Assembly: GCF_000153125.2 (NCBI RefSeq)
Contig: NZ_CM002299.1
Span: 2,541,075 to 2,605,074 of the forward strand
DNA length: 64,000 bases
Origin: Congregibacter litoralis KT71
GTDB lineage: Bacteria > Pseudomonadota > Gammaproteobacteria > Pseudomonadales > Halieaceae
Direction: 5' to 3'
In this document: positions 24,811-35,200 of the stretch, piece by piece
Layout of the letters: each line of letters starts with the position of its first letter
How positions within the stretch are numbered: the stretch's first letter is position 1
The notes under the pieces: model-generated
Databases searched by the model: none
Seen by the model: the letters and a program-made list of their open reading frames with translations, nothing else
What the model was told of the DNA's origin: nothing
Position numbers and translations under genes: made by a program

Positions 24811-27036
24811 TTACAGATCTTGATGTTTAAGACGTAGCGCATTGGTGATCACCGACACCGACGACAAACTCATGGCCGCAGCGGCGATCATGGGGCTGAG
24901 CAATAATCCAAACACGGGATACAGCGCACCGGCTGCGATGGGCACACCAAGGGCGTTGTAAACAAAGGCGAAGAACAGGTTCTGGCGGATGTTGCGCATA
25001 GTCAGTTGGCTTAGCCTGCGTGCTTTGGCGATCCCCAGGATGTCACCTTTGACGAGCGTCACGGCTGCACTCTCCATCGCCACATCAGTGCCGGTACCCA
25101 TCGCCATTCCGACGTCGGCCTGTGCGAGTGCGGGCGCATCATTGATACCGTCTCCGGCCATCGCGACAATGCGGCCTTGCGCCTGGAGCTCGCCAATGAT
25201 GCGGTGCTTATCTTCAGGCGAAACACCCGCATGCACCTCATCGATGCCAAGCTGCTGGGCCACCGCCGCTGCGGTCGTTTCATTGTCACCCGTCAGCATC
25301 ACTACGGTGAGCCCGTCCTCATGCAGCCTGCGAACGGCTTCTTTGCTGGTCGCTTTAACGCGATCGGTCACCCCGATCAGCCCGGCTGGTTTTCCGTCAA
25401 TGGCCACAAACATCACGGTCTGGCCCTGCTCCCGGTAGCGCGTGGCGGCGCTAGCTAAGTCCGGATCGAATCCACCGATGCGCTTCATCATTTTGGCGTT
25501 GCCAATCGCGACCTGCTGACCTTCGACGCGCGCGCTTGCGCCCTCCCCCGTCACCGATTCGAAGTCTTCCGCTGCCGAGTAGGTCGTGTCGCGCTCTTCC
25601 GCACCACGCACGATCGCCTGTGCGAGCGGATGCTCGCTGACGCTCTCGACGGCGGCCACGGCGGCTAGAAGTGCAGCTTCTGTAAAGTCAGACATTGGCC
25701 CTATCGTAACGAGCGTCGGCTTGCCCTCGGTGAGGGTCCCAGTCTTGTCAACAACGATGGTATCGACCTTCTCAAGGCGCTCCAGTGCCTCGGCATTCTT
25801 GATCAGGATGCCATTGCTGGCGCCCTTACCGGTGCCCACCATAATCGACATAGGTGTTGCCAGCCCCAACGCACAGGGGCAGGCGACAATCAGCACCGAG
25901 ACCGCGTTCACAACAGCGTAGGCCATCGCCGGAGCAGGTCCGAGCCAGGACCAGATGACGAACGTGATCACGGCGACCAGCAGGACAATCGGTACAAACC
26001 AGCTCGCTACAATGTCGACAAGCCGCTGTATGGGCGCTCGCGAACGCTGGGCTTCCGCTACCATGCGCACAATCTGCGAGAGCGTGGTGTCATCGCCCAC
26101 GCGCGTTGCGGAGATCAGCAAGGTCCCGGTGCCGTTAACGGTGCCACCTGTGACCACATCACCCTCTGACTTCTCTACCGGCACAGGCTCACCGGTGATC
26201 ATCGCCTCATCAACGCTGGAGTGCCCTTCCAGCACCGTCCCGTCGACCGGCACTTTTTCGCCAGGCCGGATTCGTAGTCGGTCGTCGGTCGACAGTGCGT
26301 CGAGGTCGACTTCCTCTTCCTCGCCACCTTCCCCGACCCGACGGGCGGTTGGTGGTGTTAGCTCCAACAGCGCCCGGATGGCGCCGGAGGTAGCACTGCG
26401 CGCTCGAAGCTCCAAGACCTGCCCAAGTAGCACCAAGGTTGTGATGACCGCCGCCGCTTCAAAGTACAGGGCGACCTGGCCTGCTTCATTGCGAAATCCC
26501 GCGGGGAACACCTCTGGCAAAAACACCGCCACCAGCGAGTAAAGGAAGGCCACCCCTACTCCGAGCGCGATCAGGGTAAACATATTCAAGTTCAGACTGC
26601 GAACAGATTGGTAGCCGCGCACAAAGAACGGCCAGCCGCCCCACAGCACTACTGGGGTGGCCAGCAGCAACTGAAACCACTGCGAGCCGGTAGGTGAAAG
26701 CAACGACTCTAAAGGTCGCCCAGGAATAAGATCACCCATTGCGTAGACGAACAGCGGCAAAGTAAGAAGCGCGCTGACCCAAAAACGCCACGACATGCTA
26801 TCCATCTCGCTTGTGTCCTCGACGGCATCTGCTCGAAACGTTTCGGGCTCCAGAGCCATGCCGCAGATGGGGCAGCCGCTGTCTGCGGTATCGCGCACTT
26901 GGGGGTGCATCGGACATGTAAAGACGGTCCCCTCGTAACCCGCAGGAACCTGATCATAGCGGCCATCGGCTGCAACCCGGTTGCTATTGCGATGACAGTG
27001 TTCTTCGCTATGAGGCAATTGCGTTGATTTGTGCAT
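24811..27036 (-). CDS. copA: Copper-translocating P1B-type ATPase with N-terminal metal-binding domain
   Basis: A 741-residue inner-membrane pump that would export Cu(I) to the periplasm. The N-terminus has a heavy-metal-binding domain (CPMHPQVRD...CPICGM, residues 40-64) in place of a classical CxxC domain. The membrane site is [10 protein letters not shown]. The phosphorylation motif [14 protein letters not shown] and [10 protein letters not shown] are all present. FVYNALG and MSLSSVSV near the end are typical of the Cu(I) group (P1B-1). The ATG at 27036 was chosen for the GGAG six bases upstream; longer starts exist. Confidence 0.94.
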   Translation of the reverse strand: MHKSTQLPHSEEHCHRNSNRVAADGRYDQVPAGYEGTVFTCPMHPQVRDTADSGCPICGMALEPETFRADAVEDTSEMDSMSWRFWVSALLTLPLFVYAMGDLIPGRPLESLLSPTGSQWFQLLLATPVVLWGGWPFFVRGYQSVRSLNLNMFTLIALGVGVAFLYSLVAVFLPEVFPAGFRNEAGQVALYFEAAAVITTLVLLGQVLELRARSATSGAIRALLELTPPTARRVGEGGEEEEVDLDALSTDDRLRIRPGEKVPVDGTVLEGHSSVDEAMITGEPVPVEKSEGDVVTGGTVNGTGTLLISATRVGDDTTLSQIVRMVAEAQRSRAPIQRLVDIVASWFVPIVLLVAVITFVIWSWLGPAPAMAYAVVNAVSVLIVACPCALGLATPMSIMVGTGKGASNGILIKNAEALERLEKVDTIVVDKTGTLTEGKPTLVTIGPMSDFTEAALLAAVAAVESVSEHPLAQAIVRGAEERDTTYSAAEDFESVTGEGASARVEGQQVAIGNAKMMKRIGGFDPDLASAATRYREQGQTVMFVAIDGKPAGLIGVTDRVKATSKEAVRRLHEDGLTVVMLTGDNETTAAAVAQQLGIDEVHAGVSPEDKHRIIGELQAQGRIVAMAGDGINDAPALAQADVGMAMGTGTDVAMESAAVTLVKGDILGIAKARRLSQLTMRNIRQNLFFAFVYNALGVPIAAGALYPVFGLLLSPMIAAAAMSLSSVSVITNALRLKHQDL

Positions 27037-27491
27037 CTGGGACTCCATGAAGAGAAACCAATAGGCTTCCGCTACGCGCTTGCAGAAAACCTTACCGACT
27101 CTTGAACGTGGCGATACTCTAAAACATTGCCCTAAGCCCCAAAACGGTCGAGGCCGTTGGCACCGGCACACTCGTACTCTGAACTCGAAAGCAAGCCTGA
27201 CGGCTCAGAGGCCCGCGCATAGCCAGATCAACTATTTACTGTTACGTCAGCAGCTGGGACGTAACTGCTTCTCACACTCGGGTGCAAACGTAGCAGCTTG
27301 TGTCTTATTTGATGTATCGCCTTCCCCTCGAAAAAAACAAGTGACGCTATGTGGGCAGCTCACGGACTCCCCAATCTATACGCAACTGAAGAATCACTTA
27401 TCGGCGTGCCCCGGAACTGACGGCCGCCGGCCCCAGGTTGCAACACCCGCATTCCCTCCACACGTTCCTGTGTGAGTCACGGTGTTTTTCG
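27037..27491. other. 455-base gap with an 8-bp inverted repeat
   Basis: No gene seen. It should hold the promoter of the copper ATPase on the minus strand. An inverted repeat GTTACGTC/GACGTAAC with a 9-base loop lies at about 27240-27264. Confidence 0.45.
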
Positions 27492-28280
27492 CTAGGCAAT
27501 CATCGTCTTCAGGGCCATCCACGTGCCCATAACCACCATCATCACGCTTTCCGTGAGCGACACAAAACCCAGCGGTACATTACTGCTTCCACCAACGCAT
27601 GCACATTTGAGCTCGCGCTTTTCAATGTAAACCGCCTTGATAATGGATATGACGCCGATTCCTCCGATGAAAAGTGCGATGGGAGAAGATATCCAAACCA
27701 AGGATCCGGAGATCATCAGGACCCCCGCCACAGCTTCGGCATAAGGATAGATGTAGCCATAGGGCACCCAACGCTGTGCCAGGAGATCGTAATTGAGAAA
27801 CATAGTCGAGAAACTCTCGACATCTTGTAGCTTCTGCACCGCGAGGAAGCACATTGATATCGCTATAAACCACTCCAACACGCGCAGCGTCACCAGTTCG
27901 CCAAAGGCAAACCAACTCGTGGCAAGTGCCATGGCGGCGGCGACCGAGAAAATTGCAATTACCGGTCGATATGTAGTTTCATCCTCGGCTTTGACGCTAC
28001 GACCAAAGAACGCTCGTAAATCGTCGTAACCCCCAATACGTTCGCCATCAATCCAAGTCTGCGGCGTGGTCTTCACATGATGCTCCGCGCGAAACGCTTC
28101 TGTCTCTTCATGCGTGACCAGATGAATATCCTCAACCACGAAACCTTCCCGCTCTAGTAAATCCTTCGACTTAATCCCATAAGGGCAGGTATGCTTATCC
28201 ATCACCATGCGATACAGCGTGGCTGGCTTATCGTTAGCGGGCTCATTCGGCTCGTGAGTTTGTTGTGGGTTAGTAGTCAT
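27492..28280 (-). CDS. Glutaredoxin-MauE/DoxX-like membrane fusion protein
   Basis: A 262-residue protein with two parts. Residues 20-100 are glutaredoxin-like, with the redox site TCPYGIKSK (one cysteine, CPYG) and the cis-Pro segment TTPQTW. Residues 105-262 hold four membrane helices like MauE, with a CAC pair in the last loop (ELKCACVGG). It may pass electrons to a periplasmic partner or repair oxidised thiols under copper stress. It is divergent from csoR across a CsoR-type operator, so copper control is likely. Confidence 0.85.
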   Translation of the reverse strand: MTTNPQQTHEPNEPANDKPATLYRMVMDKHTCPYGIKSKDLLEREGFVVEDIHLVTHEETEAFRAEHHVKTTPQTWIDGERIGGYDDLRAFFGRSVKAEDETTYRPVIAIFSVAAAMALATSWFAFGELVTLRVLEWFIAISMCFLAVQKLQDVESFSTMFLNYDLLAQRWVPYGYIYPYAEAVAGVLMISGSLVWISSPIALFIGGIGVISIIKAVYIEKRELKCACVGGSSNVPLGFVSLTESVMMVVMGTWMALKTMIA

Positions 28281-28289
28281 GATTGATAT

Positions 28290-28318
28290 ACTACACACTC
28301 CTATAGGGTATATGTCAA
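28290..28318 (-). promoter_or_regulatory. Promoter and CsoR-type operator for the glutaredoxin-MauE gene
   Basis: On the minus strand TTGACA (28318-28313) is followed 17 nt later by TGTAGT (28295-28290), or 19 nt later by TAGTAT. The spacer carries TATACCCTATAGGAGT, which matches the box upstream of the cus genes in reverse. CsoR would cover the promoter when copper is low. Confidence 0.65.
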
Positions 28319-28328
28319 GGGCGTAATA

Positions 28329-28595
28329 GTGGAACAAGAAGCAATCATAAAGCGGCTTAACCGCATCGAAGGGCAGGTTCGTGGTATTTCTCGGATGGTC
28401 GAAGAGGAACGCTATTGCATCGACATACTGCAGCAAATGCAGGCAATCAAATCAGCCTTTGCCAAAGTCGAAGACGCGATCCTCAAAGATCATTCAGCCA
28501 CTTGTATAGAAAGCGCGATTGAATCCGGCGATGCAAAGGAACAACGGAAAAAATTCACAGAGCTTGTGGATTTAATGTCAAAAGTGAAATCTTAA
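28329..28595 (+). CDS. csoR: CsoR-type copper-sensing repressor
   Basis: An 88-residue all-helical repressor of the CsoR/RcnR (DUF156) family. The Cu(I) ligands fit Cys30, His55 and Cys59 (ERYC, HSATC), the C-H-C pattern of copper sensors. The start is a GTG at 28329 with AAGGG upstream. It lies between two matching operator boxes, one at the divergent glutaredoxin-MauE gene and one before the cus operon, so it probably controls both and itself. Confidence 0.9.
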   Translation: MEQEAIIKRLNRIEGQVRGISRMVEEERYCIDILQQMQAIKSAFAKVEDAILKDHSATCIESAIESGDAKEQRKKFTELVDLMSKVKS

Positions 28596-28632
28596 GCTTC
28601 TACACTAAAGCCTAGCATATCTCCATCAACAC

Positions 28633-28661
28633 TTGACCTATACTCCATAGGGGTATAGCGT
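28633..28661 (+). promoter_or_regulatory. Promoter and CsoR-type operator for the cus genes
   Basis: A -35 TTGACC (28633-28638) and possible -10 TAGCGT (28656-28661) are 17 bases apart. Between them a dyad with perfect 6-bp arms CTATAC...GTATAG spans 28638-28658 and has the same core as the divergent box. Confidence 0.65.
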
Positions 28662-28670
28662 ACACACGTA

Positions 28671-29114
28671 ATGAGAAGATCTAAATCAATCGTCGCCGTT
28701 CTTTCTGCCGCGTTGATGTTATTCAACATCACCTGCGCGTGCGCAGCCAGCGCAGCGATGGGTGAGAGCGAGGACTCCAACCAGAGCTCACATCATGACA
28801 GTGTAAGCAAAGATTCTTCATCGAACGTACCTTGTGCGCATCAGAACTGTGACGGTTGCGATGAGCTTCGAGATACTTGCGATACACCCGACTACACCGT
28901 TGTTTCTGCAGAGCGCGATTGCCGAGTAGCACCCCTCACAAATATCGACCTGGATTCCAATGACTTGGATTCCAGTGACCTGGATCCCTTTTACGCTGGC
29001 GCTGATCCTCCCTGGCATCCATTAACTCCCCAAACAAATATACCTCCGGACAGTATTGTTGCTGTCTTACTCCATGACACGCCGATTTACCGCAAAGACC
29101 GACTGATCGAATAG
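28671..29114 (+). CDS. Secreted Cys/Asp-rich protein at the head of the cus operon
   Basis: A 147-residue protein with a signal peptide (residues 1-26, possibly a lipoprotein cysteine in ITCAC). The mature part has CAHQNCDGCDELRDTC, a dense cysteine/histidine stretch that could bind metal, then an Asp-rich direct repeat (DLDSNDLDSSDLD). It starts 10 bases after the predicted CsoR-controlled promoter. No named family was recognised. A periplasmic copper-binding role is inferred. Confidence 0.75.
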   Translation: MRRSKSIVAVLSAALMLFNITCACAASAAMGESEDSNQSSHHDSVSKDSSSNVPCAHQNCDGCDELRDTCDTPDYTVVSAERDCRVAPLTNIDLDSNDLDSSDLDPFYAGADPPWHPLTPQTNIPPDSIVAVLLHDTPIYRKDRLIE

Positions 29115-29195
29115 CCCCTTTCCGTGCGGCAGGCTCGCCCTGCCACGTGTGCGTTTCGCGCACCTGACAACTAGTCAAACGGAAAGGACAGGCTA

Positions 29196-30634
29196 ATGAT
29201 TGCTTCAATACCCGATAATGCGCACAGCATTGTCCCGATTTTGTCTCGAGCAAACCTCGTGCTTCTGGCGCTCGCCATGCTCGTGTTGAGCGGCTGTGCA
29301 AACACGCTGTTCTCTCGACAGATCGAACCTCTGGCAGCGGCGCCAGCGGACACTCTCATTGAGCGGCCGATTGGACGAAATGACGAAGCCGCTTTAATGA
29401 CGGCTGAAGCAGCCCATCACTACCGGTATGGGTCGACTTTGCGCTTGCAAATAATCCGAGTGTGACCGCCGCCATCGCCAACTACGAAGCGGCCACGAAT
29501 GAAATCGAGCAGGCTACTGCGCTTCCCGATCCTCGACTGAACTTTCGCTACTTCATTGAAGAAGTGGAAACTCGTGTAGGTCCTCAGACCTACGCTGTTG
29601 GAGTATCTCAACCGCTACCTTGGCTTGGGAAACTGCGCCTGCAGGGCGAAGTCGCTTCCGAAAAAGCTAATGCTGCAGCAACGCGTGTCTCGACCGTGCA
29701 GAATGCGGTTATCGCTGAGGTTGCCAGTAGCTGGTATGAACTGTACTACTTCAACCGTGCGCTTAGGATCATGGAAGGCAACCGGGATCTCGTCCAGCAT
29801 TTAGAACGTGTCGCCCGAACCCGCTATCAAACTGGGTCGAATGGTCATCCTGATGTGATCCGCGCCCAGGTCGAACTTGGCAAGATTGAAAACGACCTGG
29901 CCAGTCTTTCCGATCGCAAAGCACCTTTGCTCGCACGGCTCAACGCGGCTCTCAATCGACCATCACAAGCGCCCGTCACGATGCCACAGAGCGCCCCTAT
30001 CGCTGATGTACCTATAAACGATAAGGCGCTCGTCGAGCTTGTCATCGGCAACAACCCTGAACTGCGTGCTCTATCTTTTGATGTTGCTGCGGCAACAGCC
30101 GCGAAAGAGCGAGCGGAAAAGGAGTTCTATCCCGACTTTTCTATTGGATTTGATTACATAGCGACTGATGAGGCGCGCTCGCCCAATGTGCAAGGCAGCG
30201 GCAATGATCCAATAGCGGCAGCTTTTTCGATGACATTGCCGATACAACGCGGCAAATACAAAGCCGGTGTGCGTGCCTCAGAGGCCCGTATCGCGGGACG
30301 ACGCGCACAGCGCGATCAATACCTCAATAAGCTGGAGGCAGGCACCGTCAGTGCGCTCTTCCGCCTGCGGGACGCTCGCAGGCAAATCGATTTATATCAG
30401 ACCACACTGCTTCCTAAGGCAAATGAGTCCTTAGCTGCGACGCAGCGCGCGTACAGCACAGGATCACTGTCTTTCGCTGATCTGATTGACGCACAACGCA
30501 TTTTGCTGGTCTTTGAGCTAGCCGAGGCCCGCGCCATCGCTGACCACAATCTAGCCCGCACAACACTGGAAGAGCTCATCGGCGAGTCCCTCGCCCCTGT
30601 GCCATCGAACAAGGAGTCCGGTAATGAACGATAA
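29196..30634 (+). pseudogene. cusC: CusC-like outer membrane efflux lipoprotein, frameshifted
   Basis: A TolC-type outer membrane factor split into two frames. The first (29196-29465) has a lipoprotein signal with lipobox LSGC. The second (from 29462) is the whole efflux domain, ending with a GTG/TGA overlap at the joint. Reading YW VDFALANNPSV in place of YGSTLRLQ needs one extra base near 29430, so a single T was lost (TATTGG to TATGG). As given, the main domain has no export signal. It overlaps cusB by 11 bases. Confidence 0.82.
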
Positions 30635-32215
30635 GACATCACTACTTTCGAGCCTTCGTAAGCCGACCGCATTGGCTGGAATAGCGACCTTTGTTCTCCT
30701 TGCGGTTGTTGTCCTTTGGCCAGAACCCAAAACCCAGACCGTGCATACACCAACTACGGACGCGAGCAAAGGCATGTCTATGTCGACTGACACGCATACT
30801 GGACATGAGGGTCATGGAGCGATGCAGAGCCCTGCGACGCACACGGCAGATAGCCATCCGCTTGCGCAGTCAGCGGAAGCCTGGAGCTGCTCGATGCATC
30901 CGCACATCAAGCGTGACGGTCCTGGACAGTGCCCGATATGCGGCATGGATCTTGTACCGGTGCGGCAGGAGCCATCCTCCATGGAGGATAACGAACCCCG
31001 CCAGCTGACCTTATCCGCCGCGCAGCACGATCGCATGCGGATCGCTACGGTGCCTGTCGAACGGCGATATCCCACAGCCAAAATCCGGCTCGTGGGGAAA
31101 GTCGCCTATGACGAAACACGCCTCGCTTACATCACGGCCTGGGTGCCGGGACGTATCGATGAACTGTGGGTTGATTACACCGGCGTTGCGGTGCGCGAAG
31201 GCGACCGCATGTTAAAGCTCTACAGCCCGGAACTGCTATCAGCTCAGGAGGAGCTTCTACAAGCCCTTCGCAGCCAGTCAGAGCTCTCGAAAAGCAAAGT
31301 TGCGTCATTACGTCGATCAGCGACGGGCACGGTAGAAGCGGCACGAGATAGGTTGCGACTTTGGGGTCTCAACGGTGAGCAGATAGCGGACATCGAGCGC
31401 GGCGGTCAAACCTCGGAACACGTGACCCTATTTTCACCGGCTAGCGGCATCGTGATTCATCGCAATGCTCAGGAAGGCATGTATGTGGATATCGGGACAC
31501 GTATGTTCACGGTGGCGGACCTCGATGCGCTATGGGTTCAATTGGACGCTTACGAATCAGATTTGCAGTGGCTTCGCTACGGTCAGACCGTCCACTTCAC
31601 GACGGAGGCGTACCCCGGCGAGCGCTTTAGCGGGCTTGTGTCGTTCATCGATCCGGTGCTCGACCCGCAAACACGCACCGTGAACGTTCGAGTGAACGTT
31701 GCTAACAAAGAGGTCGCCTTAAGCCGGAAATGTTCGTGCGCGCCGAGGTTTCTGCAGATTTGGCGAGCAACGGGCAGATAGTCGATCAAAATCTTGTGGG
31801 AAAATGGATTTCGCCGATGCACCCGGAGATCATCAAAGACGTGCCGGGGCAATGCGAAATCTGCGGGATGGATCTCGTACCTGCAGAGTCTCTAGGCTAC
31901 GCAAGCGCAAGCGACATGCAAGCCAATCCACCTCTGGTAATACCGGCGACCGCTGCTTTATTGACGGGGAAACGCGCGGTTGTGTATGTCGAACAGTCAG
32001 CGACTGAGCGCCCCACTTATATCGGACGTGAAGTTGTTCTAGGACCAAGGGCGGGCGATAGCTATGTCGTAGAAAGTGGCCTTTCAGAAGGAGAGCTTGT
32101 CGTTGTATCAGGCAACTTCAAGATCGATAGTGCGCTTCAGATCCAGGCTAAGCCCAGCATGATGAATCCCGAGGGCGGCGGAACTGGCGGCGGCCACGAT
32201 CACGGAAGTCGGTGA
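30624..32215 (+). pseudogene. cusB: CusB-like periplasmic adaptor with two metal-binding domains, frameshifted
   Basis: A membrane fusion protein of a copper RND pump. After an N-terminal anchor and a Met/His-rich stretch comes a heavy-metal-binding domain (CSMHPHIKRD...CPICGMDLVP). The hairpin and barrel domains follow, then in the C-terminal part a second such domain (SPMHPEIIKD...CEICGMDLVP). Around 31712 the frame breaks: restoring one G (GAGGGT for GAGGT) gives NKEGRLKPEMFVRAEV and continues to 32215. As given, the protein stops at 31781. Confidence 0.84.
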
Positions 32216-32217
32216 CC

Positions 32218-35200
32218 ATGATGAAAGAATCCTACTCACTTATTGATCGACTGCTGCGCTTTTGTCTCGAAAAGAAGCTGGTTGTTGGCCTGCTACTCAT
32301 CGGCATCATTGGCTGGGGCATATCCGTCGCGCCATTCTCCTGGGACGTCGGGAACCTACCGCGTAGCCCCGTGCCGGTGGATGCAGTCCCCGACATTGGC
32401 GAAAACCAGCAAATCGTATTTACAGAATGGATGGGGCGATCGCCGCAAGATGTTGAAGATCAGATCACCTATCCGCTGACAGTTGCGCTGCTCGGTGTGC
32501 CCGGTGTCAAAACCGTTCGCAGCTACTCCTTCTTCGGCTTCTCTACGATCTACATCATCTTCGAGGAAGATATAGAGTTCTATTGGTCGCGTAGCCGCGT
32601 ACTGGAAAAACTGAATTCGCTACCGCAAGGCACTGTGCCGGCTGAGGTACAACCCGCCCTGGGTCCAGACGCTACGGCGCTTGGGCAAGTCTATTGGTAC
32701 ACACTTGAGGGACTCGATCCCGATGGCAATCCCACCGGGGGCTGGGGCCTGGAGGAGCTCCGATCAATCCAGGATTGGTACGTACGCTATGCGCTGTTGG
32801 CTGCCAAAGGCATCAGTGAGGTCGGATCCATCGGCGGCTATGTCCAGGAATACCAAATCGACGTCGATCCTGATGCGATGCGCGCGCACGGCGTCACGCT
32901 GAACGAAATATTCATGGCCACGCGAGCCTCCAATCTGGATGTTGGCGCACGCACTATTGAAGTGAATGGTGCGGAGTACGTCATACGAGGCCTCGGGTTC
33001 ATCGAGAATATTGAGGACATCGAATCCATCGCAGTTGGCGTGCAAGACAACGTACCCATTCGTATGCGTGATGTAGCCAATGTCACCAAGGGTCCGGCGC
33101 TGCGCCGTGGCGCACTCGACAAAGGCGGCGCTGAAGCGGTGGGCGGCGTCGTCGTTGTTCGCTACGGGTTCAACCCTCTAGAGGCCATTCAGAATACAAA
33201 AGACAAGATCGCCGAAATCTCACCAGGATTGCCTGCCAAAGCGATCATTAACTATCGAGAAACCTCTCGCGACACCCTCCGCGCGTTTGCAGCGCGCGAG
33301 GGCATTAATGCCTTCATCGGCAATGAGCTAGATCAAGACAACTGGACCGCATGGCTACGCGCCAACCCTCAATCTTCATGGCCTGAGGGCGTCACTCTGT
33401 CTCAAGTATCGATCGTTCCTTTCTACGATCGTACCGGGCTGATCTATGAAACCTTAGGTACGCTCAATGACGCGCTTACGGAGGAAATCTTCATCACGAT
33501 GATCGTCATCCTGGTGATGGTGCTGCACCTGCGTAGCTCCATTCTGATCAGCGCCTTGCTACCGGTTGCCGTGCTCATGACCTTCATCGCAATGAAGCTC
33601 TTTGGTGTATCGGCGAACATCGTGGCGCTATCGGGGATAGCGATTGCCATCGGCACCATGGTCGATATGGGCGTCATTATCTGCGAGAACATTTTGCGGC
33701 ACATGGACGAAAGCGACGACGAAGAGCCAAAACTTGAGGTCATTTTCCGTGCGACCCGCGAAGTAGCTGGCGCGGTTCTGACATCGGTAGCAACGACTGT
33801 CGTAAGCTTCCTTCCGGTCTTCACCATGACAGGAGCCGAGGGCAAACTCTTCACACCGTTGGCCTTCACGAAGACCTTCGCACTCATCTCAGCCGTCATT
33901 GTCGCGCTAGCGATCATCCCACCGGCCGCTCAAATATTGTTTTCCGCAAAGATCAATTCGGCACGCCTGAAGCTTTTATTCCACGTAGGTCTGGTCATTG
34001 CAGGCCTGGTGATCGCCGTCATGATGAGCACTCTCGCAGGGTTACTCCTAGCGGGGTTTGCGCTGATGCAGTTATTCGCCAAGCGTTTACCGCCTTGGTT
34101 TGGCGCAAGCGCGCCGGCACTTGCAAGTCTTCTCGTGGCAGGCTTGGTCGCAATCCTATTGGCCGATGCATGGATGCCCTTGGGCCCAGGTCGCCACACC
34201 TTGATAAATGTTGTTTTTGTGTTCCTTTTGGTCGGTGGATTGCTGGTGAGCTTCATTGCCTATCAGCGTGTGTACCCACGATTGCTGGCATTTTTCCTGG
34301 AACGCAAAGCGATGTTCTTAAGCGTGCCTGTACTCATTATGCTAACGGGCGTTATCGCTTGGATGGGATTCGATAATTTGCTGCGCTTCGCACCCGACGC
34401 CTTGCGCCAATCGGCAGCCTGGCAATCAGTGGACCGGACATTTCCGGGATTGGGGAAGGAGTTCATGCCCAACCTTGACGAAGGCTCCTTTCTGTATATG
34501 CCGACGATCATGCCTCATGCTTCAATCGGTGAGGCGCAGGATGCGCTGCAGATACTGGATGAGTCTATCGAATCGATTCCTGAGATCAGATCGGTAGTCG
34601 GTAAGTTGGGCCGTGCAGATACACCGCTAGATCCCGCGCCAATCTCCATGTTTGAAACGGTGATCAACTACCACCCGGAGTATCAAACGGATGCAAATGG
34701 GCGCGTGTTGCGATTTGCGTATGACGATGAGACTGATGCCTTCGAGCGCGATGCACGCGGTGAACTCATCCCTGAAAAGAACGGTCAGCCATTTCGGAAC
34801 TGGCGGGATCATATTTCCTCGACCGATGATATATGGCGGGAAATCGTTGAGGCTGCCGATCTACCAGGAACGACGTCAGCGCCAAAGCTACAGCCGATTG
34901 CTGCGCGTATTGTGATGCTGCAAAGCGGAATGCGAGCGCCGATGGGTATCAAGGTCAAAGGCCCGAGCTTGGAAAGTATTGAGGACGTCGCACTGCAACT
35001 GGAGTCCCTGTTGAAGCAAGTCCCCAGTATCGAGGGGGGCACCGTCACAGCCGACCGGCTAGTTGGTAAGCCTTATTTGGAGATCGATCTAGACCGGGAC
35101 GCGCTGGCGCGCTACGGATTGCATATAGAAGATGCACAGCAAGTAATCGAGGTTGCTGTTGGCGGTAAACGGATCACCAGTACAATCGAGGGCCGAGAGC

